From positions 1-64,000 of the forward strand of contig NZ_JBGCUE010000015.1 in the NCBI RefSeq assembly GCF_041102575.1: a DNA stretch of 64,000 nt. The letters are read 5' to 3'. Origin of the DNA: Tenuifilum sp. 4138str. Lineage in GTDB: Bacteria; Bacteroidota; Bacteroidia; Bacteroidales; Tenuifilaceae. The position numbers were made by a program, and so were the translations under genes. Shown here piece after piece: positions 43,247 through 50,471 of this stretch; position 1 is the first letter of the stretch, and every line of letters starts with the position of its first letter. A model generated the notes under the pieces. The model was not told where the DNA came from. It worked only from the letters and a program-made list of their open reading frames with translations, and ran no database searches.

Positions 43247-44577
43247 TATCCATATTGCTCATACCGTTTATAGCCTGCGACGATTGGCTCGATATTAAGC
43301 CGAAGAACTATGTTGCCTCCGATGAGGTTTTTACAACCCCCGAAAACCTTTATGCAGCCCTAACCGGTTGCTACGATGCCCTCCAGCTTCAGCATTACTA
43401 CGGTCGTAGTTTTATCATTGCAGGCGATCTGCTCTCGGACAATAGCGTGGCAAAGGGAACAAAAATTGAGCTTATTGCCCTAGATGAGAATAATTTGACC
43501 CCCGATAATATTATTGTTGAAGGGGTTTGGGAGGATATTTACACTGCAATTAATAGGGCAAACTACATCCTTGAAGGAATTCAAGACGTAAATTTTTTAA
43601 ACGAAACGGAAAAGAACGACATCGTAGGTCAGCTTCGATTTTTAAGGGCTCTGCACTACTTTAACCTTGTTCGCCTGTATGGTGCTGTGCCGCTTAAGCT
43701 TAAACCCACAACCAAAAACGATCCCTCAAATTTTCTTCCACGATCTCCCATTGGTAGTGTTTATCAGCAAATTATTTCAGACCTTGATTCCGCTGAAATA
43801 TCAATTCAAAATATTCAGCCTCAGTGGGCTACGGTTCGTTCGTCAAGAGCGCTAAAAGCTCTGGTCTATTTAACTCTGGCCGATTATCCACATGCCTTGC
43901 AGTATGCTAATGAATGTTTGTTGGAAAACTCATACCTGGAATCGGATTACAGCAAGCTATTCGGTTCATATACCGAGCCAAGTGCCGAAATAGTTTTCTA
44001 CATACCATTCATACCGAGCGATAATAACCGTTTGGCAGAATACCATTTCCCAAACCAGCTAGGTGGAAGATACGAGAATGCTCCTAAATCGGATTTGGTA
44101 AGCTTAATAGCACCAAGCGATAAACGTAAGAAGTGGATTGCCGAGTCGCTTTCAACAAGCTCTGGGATCATTTTCTATACAAAAAAATACCCAAACCTTT
44201 CTACCGGAGCAAACAACGTTACCGTTTTACGCAATGCTGAACTTTACTTCATCAGAGCCGAAGCGCTATACTTTACCGATTCTGTAGCCCACTTCAATAC
44301 CATACTTAACGATTTAAATACAGTTCGACAACGAGCAGGTCTTAACCCTATCGATTCGGCCACTGCATTAGGAAAGCTTTGGCCTATCCTGGAGAATGAA
44401 AAACAGTTAGAATTTGCCTTTGAGGGCAAGCGTTGGTTCGATTTGGTTAGAACCAACAGGGCTCTTGTAAAAATACCTAGTATTACCTCAGTAAACCAAA
44501 CGCTTTTCCCAATACCCCAAACAGAAATTCTTTATAATCCTCAAATTACCCCAACCGACCAAAATCCGGGTTACTAA
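43231..44577 (+). CDS. SusD/RagB-family surface lipoprotein
   Basis: 448 aa. Lipobox FIAC (Cys16) followed by DDWLDIKPKNYVASDEVFTTPENLYAALTG, the usual SusD N-terminus. The tetratricopeptide-like helices (EDIYTAINRANYILEG, LRFLRALHYFNLVRLYG) and the C-terminal domain (ENEKQLEFAFEGKRWFDLVRT) are typical. It forms the lid of the SusC barrel and sets substrate selectivity. It overlaps the receptor's end by 16 bp, so translation is probably coupled. Ends at a strong bidirectional terminator. Confidence 0.93.
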   Translation: MRKILISILLIPFIACDDWLDIKPKNYVASDEVFTTPENLYAALTGCYDALQLQHYYGRSFIIAGDLLSDNSVAKGTKIELIALDENNLTPDNIIVEGVWEDIYTAINRANYILEGIQDVNFLNETEKNDIVGQLRFLRALHYFNLVRLYGAVPLKLKPTTKNDPSNFLPRSPIGSVYQQIISDLDSAEISIQNIQPQWATVRSSRALKALVYLTLADYPHALQYANECLLENSYLESDYSKLFGSYTEPSAEIVFYIPFIPSDNNRLAEYHFPNQLGGRYENAPKSDLVSLIAPSDKRKKWIAESLSTSSGIIFYTKKYPNLSTGANNVTVLRNAELYFIRAEALYFTDSVAHFNTILNDLNTVRQRAGLNPIDSATALGKLWPILENEKQLEFAFEGKRWFDLVRTNRALVKIPSITSVNQTLFPIPQTEILYNPQITPTDQNPGY

Positions 44578-44582
44578 AAAAA

Positions 44583-44604
44583 AACGGCTCCCATAGGAGC
44601 CGTT
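44583..44604. terminator. Terminator between two convergent SusCD operons
   Basis: AACGGCTCC (44583-44591) pairs with GGAGCCGTT (44596-44604), loop CATA, next to a run of A on the left that becomes a T run for the minus-strand transcript. Confidence 0.85.
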
Positions 44605-44634
44605 CTTAACAAACATAACGCCAATGAAAAAAAT

Positions 44635-46014
44635 CTACTCGTCCCACCAGAATCTATCCTGCAGGGTAGGAAGAGGAGTAGGGAAATTTTTATTGTAAAG
44701 TCGTTCGGTTTGAGGGTATGCTAACCTCCGTGGAATTGCTCCACCCGGATTTTGTGGATTATCGCCATTTGGGTTTGGAGTAAGAACTGGATAGCCAGTT
44801 CTGCGGTAGTCGGTCCAGCTTTCAATGGAAGCAAACATGGCAATGTACTTCTGCCTGATTATGGTTTTCAGCTTATTTTCAAAATCGCCTGTAAGGTTTG
44901 CATTTGCAGTAACGTAGCTATCAATGGTTGCCTGTGGCACCGCATCGCCGCAAATCTTGTTGAGGTTTGCTCTTGTGGCATCCTGGAGGGCCGTTTGAGC
45001 AAGAGGATCGTTTTCATCGAGCCTGAGTCGGGCTTCGGCTTCAATGAATTTTAGTTCGTGGTAGGTAATCATAAAAACCGGCGAGTTGGGCGAAGTAAAG
45101 TAGCTGTTTTCAAGGTTTGCCAATCCAAACTTTTTCTTGTAGTAGAAATCCTTGCGGGGGTCGTTCAGGGCGCTTAAAAGCGAAGTAAATGAAATGTTTG
45201 GTATTATATAACCTAAGCGAGCAAATGAATAAAATGGATTATACTCTGAGGCGGAGTAGCCATAAGGGAATAGCATGTCGTCGCTGCTTGATGAAATGGC
45301 ATTCTGGCAAGCCTCAAGCGCTTTCTGTGCTGGGTTAAAATCGAGTTCGGCTGCTCGCTTGGTAAGGTGCATGTAATACCTTGCTTTAAGGGCGTATGCT
45401 ACTTTTTTCCATTTGGCAATATCACCACCAAATAGTATGTCGTCGGTTGTGGGTTTACGACCGTTGTATGATTTATTGAAGTTTACAATAGCTGTATCGA
45501 GCAGTGTTTGAATGGCTTCATAAATGCTTTTCTGAGTATCGAATTTAGGCGATTTATTATTAGCGCCATCAAGGGCTTCGGAGTAAGGAATATCGCCCCA
45601 AAGCGATGTAACATTTCCTAGGCAAAGGGCTAATAGGGTATTCCCAATGCCAACATAGTAAAAGTTACCGTTACCCTTGGCTACTTCAATCATTTTCTTC
45701 AGATTAATCATGGGCCCATCGTAGTAGTCGTTCCAGTCCCATTCAACGTAAAGAGCTTCGTTTACAACATACTGCTGCACCTGTCGGGGGTGGTTATCAA
45801 TACCCTCGTAGTACTGCACAAATATACCTGACATTACCTGGCCTGAGCCAGCCATTAACCGGGCAATGCTTTCCTCGGCAAATGGTAGTATTACGTTCTC
45901 GGGTACTTGTGTTGGACTATTGGGATTGATATTCACTTCGCTAATCTCGCACGATACCATTAGCATTAGTGTAGCAATTGCAGTGATTTTTATTGTTTTA
46001 TTTACCTTTTTCAT
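44635..46014 (-). CDS. SusD-like surface lipoprotein (SusD/RagB, SusD-like_2 type)
   Basis: 459 aa. Signal peptide with lipobox MLMVSC (Cys22) and EISEVNINPNSPTQVPENV after it. The pattern YYDGPMINLKKMIEVAKGN, ALCLGNVTSLWGDIPYSEAL and FMITYHELKFIEAEARLR is that of the SusD-like_2 branch, which often accompanies receptors for peptides or glycans that are not starch. It follows the SusC gene by 12 bp on the minus strand. The operon has no local regulator. Confidence 0.93.
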   Translation of the reverse strand: MKKVNKTIKITAIATLMLMVSCEISEVNINPNSPTQVPENVILPFAEESIARLMAGSGQVMSGIFVQYYEGIDNHPRQVQQYVVNEALYVEWDWNDYYDGPMINLKKMIEVAKGNGNFYYVGIGNTLLALCLGNVTSLWGDIPYSEALDGANNKSPKFDTQKSIYEAIQTLLDTAIVNFNKSYNGRKPTTDDILFGGDIAKWKKVAYALKARYYMHLTKRAAELDFNPAQKALEACQNAISSSSDDMLFPYGYSASEYNPFYSFARLGYIIPNISFTSLLSALNDPRKDFYYKKKFGLANLENSYFTSPNSPVFMITYHELKFIEAEARLRLDENDPLAQTALQDATRANLNKICGDAVPQATIDSYVTANANLTGDFENKLKTIIRQKYIAMFASIESWTDYRRTGYPVLTPNPNGDNPQNPGGAIPRRLAYPQTERLYNKNFPTPLPTLQDRFWWDE

Positions 46015-46026
46015 AGCGCTTGGGTA

Positions 46027-49000
46027 TTAAAAGTTAACCTGAATGTTAAACTCTACTCCCTTGGTGTTTGGCATGTTAAAGTAGTCGCGACCAAGGCTGT
46101 TTGATGTACCCGAAAGGTTTGTTTCGGGGTCAATGCCGGAGTATTTTGTGAAAAGCAGCAGATTTCGTCCGCTAACGCCCACCATTAAACCTTTAATGGG
46201 GGTTCTGTTCAACCATTTAGTGGGTAAGCTGTAGTTGATGGCAATTTCACGTAAACGTATGTACGAACCATCTTCAACGCCAGCTTCGGAAAGTCCTGCC
46301 ATTGTTCCAAGACGACTATAGTAATCAAAATTACGCTTTACTGCCACCGTGTTGGGCTCGCCGGTATTTACATTTACACCGGGGAAAACGTAAAGCTCAT
46401 CCCTATTCTCGGTTTCCTTGTGGGTGCCAAGGTAGCTCATTACATTTTTGGTGCCATTATACACATCGCCTCCCTTTTTAATGTCGACAAGAGCGGTGAG
46501 GTTAATTCCCTTGTAGGTGAAAGTATTTCGAATGCCCAAGGTAAAATCAGGATTTGGATTGCCTACTATTCCCGGAACGGGATCAACCAGCGGGTAACCA
46601 TCGTCGCTAACCAGGATTTGACCCTTGTCGTTCCGGAGGTAACGGGTTCCGTACAGAACCCCATAGGGTTCACCCTTAATGGCAACTGACCGGGTGCTAC
46701 TCAATCCGGTATTCTGGAACTCGAGTAAAGGAATACCTTCAGGTAAATCCTCAACTATGTTCCTATTACGGGTAAAGTTAACCTGCATATCCCAGGTAAA
46801 CTTGTCCATCTTAAGCGGAGTTGCGTAAAGTTGTGCCTCAACACCTCTGTTAGTGATTATACCAGCATTTAGCACCATACGGTCGTAACCGCTGGAGTAG
46901 GGCACTGGCACTTCAACTATTTGCCCGTCGGTTGTAGAGCTGTAGTAGGCCATATCTAAACCCAGGCGATTATCCAAAAATTTCAGGTCAACACCAACCT
47001 CCCACGAACGGGTCTCCTCGGGTTTCAGGTTGTTATTTCCAATGGTTCGCTGGGTGGCAAAAGCGGTTTGTCCGTTTATACCGCCGCTTATGGCCGAGTA
47101 GTAGTTCTGTAATGAGTAGATAGGAGCGTCGTTACCCACCTGTGCCCACGATGCCCGAACCTTACCGAAGCTAAAAATTTTATTTTTCAGGTTAAATGCC
47201 TCGGTGAAGATGAAGCTACCATTAACAGCGGGGTAAAAGAACGAGTTTTTTCCCTTAGCCAAGGTCGACGACCAGTCGTTTCGACCAGTAGTATTTAGGT
47301 ACAGGTAGTTTTTGTACGACAACCTGATATCGTAGTATGCGCCAACAATCCTGTAACGGGTGATGTAATCGTCGCCAGTAACCACAGCGGTGTTCGAAAG
47401 GTCGTAAAAGTTTGGAAGAATAAGCGAATCGCCGCGCTGCGAGTTCAGGTAGGTGTACTTGTTGTAGTAGTTGTGTCCAAGCAGAACATTTAGCTTGAGA
47501 TCGTTTGTGATATCCTTTTCGGCTGTAAGTATAAAGTCGGAGTTAAAGCTGTTGAAATTATACAGGCTGGCGGTTACGTAGCCGTTGGTAACGTCGTTAG
47601 AGTTATTGTCGAAGAATGAGTTGCGCTGTTCCGAGTAAAAGTCGATACCAGCCCTGTACATGGCGCTAAGCCATGGTAAAATCTGGTAGTCAATCTGGCT
47701 GTTGCCAATAATACGGTTAACCTCATCGCTAGAGCGGTTCTTATTTACTGACCAGTAAGGGTTATCGTACTTTGAGTAGTAGTTGCGTTGGGTTCCATCG
47801 GGGAACATATATGCACTGGGGTCGTTAACGGGATCACTGGAGCCGTTAGTGAGATCAAAGGTTGGCGTGCATCGCATAAGACCAACCATAACTGCCGATA
47901 GGTTACTCCCCTTTTGCGCATAGCTACCCTGTGAATTGGAGTAGGTGGCTGAACCGGAAATTTTTAGCTTGTCCGATAGCTTTGTATCGCCCGAGAGCTT
48001 AAAGTTTAACCGTTCAAAGCTGGTTAGGGGAACAACACCATTCTGGTTGAGGTAACCCATTGAGAACAGGTAGCTACCATTATCGGATCCTCCGCTTATG
48101 CTATGGTAGGTGTTACTGTTTACGGCAGTTTCAAAGAAATCGTCAATGTTTTTATATGGAATTACCCTTTTATCGGTTGCTGATGGGTCGCTCATGCCTA
48201 CAATTCGTCCGTTTTTATCGTACGGGTAGTTGATATCGCCATCGTAGCGGAGGGTGTCAATCAGCGGGCCCCAGCTGAAATTGGTTGTGCTGGAGTAGCT
48301 GCCATTTGTACCCTGTGCGTAGCGGTACTGTTTTTCGGGGAGTTTGTTAACCCTATCGAAACCCAGTGTTGATTTAAAGGTGATATTCCTGCGGATACCC
48401 TTTCCTTTACCCGATTTGGTGGTGATGATTATTGCTCCATTGGCAGCCCGAATACCGTAGAGTGCCGATGCTGCTGCACCCTTCAGAACCGAAACCGATT
48501 CGATATCGTCGGAGTTTAGGTCGATGGCGCGGTTGGAGTAATCGTAAACGGCGCTTCCGGCATAATCGTTGTCAATGGGTACACCATCAACCACAAACAG
48601 CGGTGAGTTGCCATCGGCGCGCAGCGACGAGCGACCACGTATCACAATATCGGCCGATGCACCGGGTGTTCCCGATGAGCTGGTTACGCTTATACCGGCA
48701 ATTTTTGAGCTAAGCGCGTTTACAATATTCGACTGGTTGGTGGTGCTGAGCTCATCGCCCTTTACATCCTGTGCGGCGTAGCCCAACGCCTTTTTCTCGG
48801 CCTTTATCCCTATTGCGGTTACAATTACATCCTGCAGTACGGTCGATTCCCTGTTGAGCTCAATGCGAATAGTTGCTTGCTTACCCACATTCACCCGCTT
48901 TTTGTCGTAACCCACAAAGCTTACCATCAGGAACATCTCGTTTTCACCAAGCTCAATGGAAAACTTTCCCTCAAAATCGGTTGATGTGCCCCGGGTTGTT

Positions 49001-49137
49001 CCATCAACTACAATGGTTGCCCCCGGCAGGGGTTCACCATTCTCAGCATCAACAACAATACCCGTTAGGGTACGCTGTGCATAAAGACCTGCCGATATGG
49101 TTAACATCAACATTAAAAAACAAATATATCGTATCAT
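46027..49137 (-). CDS. SusC-like TonB-dependent outer-membrane receptor
   Basis: 1036 aa from the Met of MIRYICFLMLMLTISAGLYAQ; the frame is open 20 codons further (to 49197), but that extension precedes the signal peptide. CarboxypepD_reg domain (RTLTGIVVDAENGEPLPGATI), the SusC motif LQDVIVTAIGIKAEKKALGYA, plug (VIRGRSSLRADGNSPLFVVDGVP, SVLKGAAASALYGIRAANGA) and barrel. There is no STN domain, so it does not signal to FecR. Its substrate is unknown; the convergent neighbour operon suggests but does not prove a related one. Confidence 0.94.
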   Translation of the reverse strand: MIRYICFLMLMLTISAGLYAQRTLTGIVVDAENGEPLPGATIVVDGTTRGTSTDFEGKFSIELGENEMFLMVSFVGYDKKRVNVGKQATIRIELNRESTVLQDVIVTAIGIKAEKKALGYAAQDVKGDELSTTNQSNIVNALSSKIAGISVTSSSGTPGASADIVIRGRSSLRADGNSPLFVVDGVPIDNDYAGSAVYDYSNRAIDLNSDDIESVSVLKGAAASALYGIRAANGAIIITTKSGKGKGIRRNITFKSTLGFDRVNKLPEKQYRYAQGTNGSYSSTTNFSWGPLIDTLRYDGDINYPYDKNGRIVGMSDPSATDKRVIPYKNIDDFFETAVNSNTYHSISGGSDNGSYLFSMGYLNQNGVVPLTSFERLNFKLSGDTKLSDKLKISGSATYSNSQGSYAQKGSNLSAVMVGLMRCTPTFDLTNGSSDPVNDPSAYMFPDGTQRNYYSKYDNPYWSVNKNRSSDEVNRIIGNSQIDYQILPWLSAMYRAGIDFYSEQRNSFFDNNSNDVTNGYVTASLYNFNSFNSDFILTAEKDITNDLKLNVLLGHNYYNKYTYLNSQRGDSLILPNFYDLSNTAVVTGDDYITRYRIVGAYYDIRLSYKNYLYLNTTGRNDWSSTLAKGKNSFFYPAVNGSFIFTEAFNLKNKIFSFGKVRASWAQVGNDAPIYSLQNYYSAISGGINGQTAFATQRTIGNNNLKPEETRSWEVGVDLKFLDNRLGLDMAYYSSTTDGQIVEVPVPYSSGYDRMVLNAGIITNRGVEAQLYATPLKMDKFTWDMQVNFTRNRNIVEDLPEGIPLLEFQNTGLSSTRSVAIKGEPYGVLYGTRYLRNDKGQILVSDDGYPLVDPVPGIVGNPNPDFTLGIRNTFTYKGINLTALVDIKKGGDVYNGTKNVMSYLGTHKETENRDELYVFPGVNVNTGEPNTVAVKRNFDYYSRLGTMAGLSEAGVEDGSYIRLREIAINYSLPTKWLNRTPIKGLMVGVSGRNLLLFTKYSGIDPETNLSGTSNSLGRDYFNMPNTKGVEFNIQVNF

Positions 49138-49313
49138 AGGCTTTAGTTGGTTTGTTTCATGATATACACCCAAAGGGGCCATATCACTTAAACCCAAGCC
49201 AAAATTTTGTGCTAGCAGATGTTGTAAACGGGTTTTTGTGAATCAATTGGTATGCGCCATAACCTGCTTACCTGGAAAAGATAAAGCTTTGCAGAGGTTA
49301 GTACCTCGGATAA

Positions 49314-50033
49314 TTACCTTTCCCCCTGCGATACAAGTTTTAAAATGTTTTGGTAGGCATCGTGGGTTTGGGAGCTGCTTTTCAGGTTGATTATACAAAC
49401 CTCGCCACTGTTTTTTGTGAGAACTATGTAAGGCTTACTGCCCGAGTTAATCAGCAGTCGGCATTTGCCAATACTGTCAAAAATAAAAGTGCCTTTATTC
49501 ACAGTTCCAACGCTAAAGCCGTTGGTGCGTAGCTTTATTTTTGGGATGGCATTAGCAAGTTCAACGCTTGCAACTTCATCGATATTTACTGTAATGCCAT
49601 TCATACCGCTAAACCTAACGGAATTATTGCCATAAATTACCTTTGTGGGAATAAAACCATAGGTGAGCAAGCTCGCTACAAAGATGATTGCAGCACCAAA
49701 AACCAGGAAGTGAAGTTTTGATTTGCTTTTGTTATGGTCAAAGCGCTGCGCCTTAATGGCAAGAGTAGTAACTCCTGCAAGGGTTACAATAACTATCATC
49801 AGGTTAGCAACAGTAGTAAAGCCCAGCCACTTAAAAACAAAGTAGCTGCCAATAATGGTGAGCCCTGTAATGGCAAGGCCGTTGCGTATGAGAGTTGACA
49901 AACCGTCAATGTCGACATTTTTCTTTTTATCCCTAGGCATGGTGTTATAGCCTGCAATCAGGTTAGGGTAGGCTTTAGCCAGAAAACCAATGGCAGCCAT
50001 GAAAAGTCCGATTATGATAATAAGAATGTCCAT
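49314..50033 (-). CDS. DUF3784/PH-like membrane protein
   Basis: About 239 aa from the Met of MDILIIIIGLFMAAIGFLAK (frame open to 50060). The N-terminal part has the DUF3784 pattern (helix, then YPNLIAGYNTMPRDKKKNVDI, then two further helices, about 55-110). A fourth helix (FLVFGAAIIFVASLLTYGFI) is followed by a soluble C-terminal half (VIYGNNSVRFSGMNGITVNI and VASVELANAIPKIKLR) with the look of a small bacterial PH-like domain. Role unknown. Confidence 0.7.
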   Translation of the reverse strand: MDILIIIIGLFMAAIGFLAKAYPNLIAGYNTMPRDKKKNVDIDGLSTLIRNGLAITGLTIIGSYFVFKWLGFTTVANLMIVIVTLAGVTTLAIKAQRFDHNKSKSKLHFLVFGAAIIFVASLLTYGFIPTKVIYGNNSVRFSGMNGITVNIDEVASVELANAIPKIKLRTNGFSVGTVNKGTFIFDSIGKCRLLINSGSKPYIVLTKNSGEVCIINLKSSSQTHDAYQNILKLVSQGER

Positions 50034-50471
50034 TGTGAGGGGAGTTTTTACTTTAATCACTACTGTTCGGTTAAAAATCTATATCCTTTACGAGGAGTTA
50101 AAAGTATTCTATTTTCTATTCTATTACAACTGTTTAACCGCTTTGCGGTAATATGATTTAGTTTCGCCGAAAGTAATGAAATATAATAACCCAAGCCCAA
50201 CATTTGCTATTCCTCTTAGGGGATAGACTAATCATGTTATATTAATTCTTTAAACTTTAGGCGAACAGTAGTAATAGAGATTCATGTAGCATGCTGTAAT
50301 TTAGAATGATTTTGACAACCAATGCCAACTTATTACTATTATGTTGAATTGAGATTTGTCAATTGAAGAATTTACTCTTAAAATATTCAATATCCTCTTT
50401 GTATAAATGAACTCAAATTCACACGCATTCTAACATTCCGAATCATTCCGAATCATTCAGCTCCATCAATA
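50034..50471. other. Intergenic region of about 440 bp
   Basis: No supported gene. It is AT-rich and holds a short tandem repeat, CATTCCGAAT at 50434-50443 and 50444-50453 followed by a partial third copy, ending 12 bp before the histidine kinase stop codon. Confidence 0.5.

Noticed and set aside
40061-49137. SusCD genes as starch or glycan uptake systems
   Set aside because: No glycoside hydrolase or other carbohydrate-active enzyme is encoded nearby; the enzymes present are S51 peptidases and an isoaspartyl dipeptidase.
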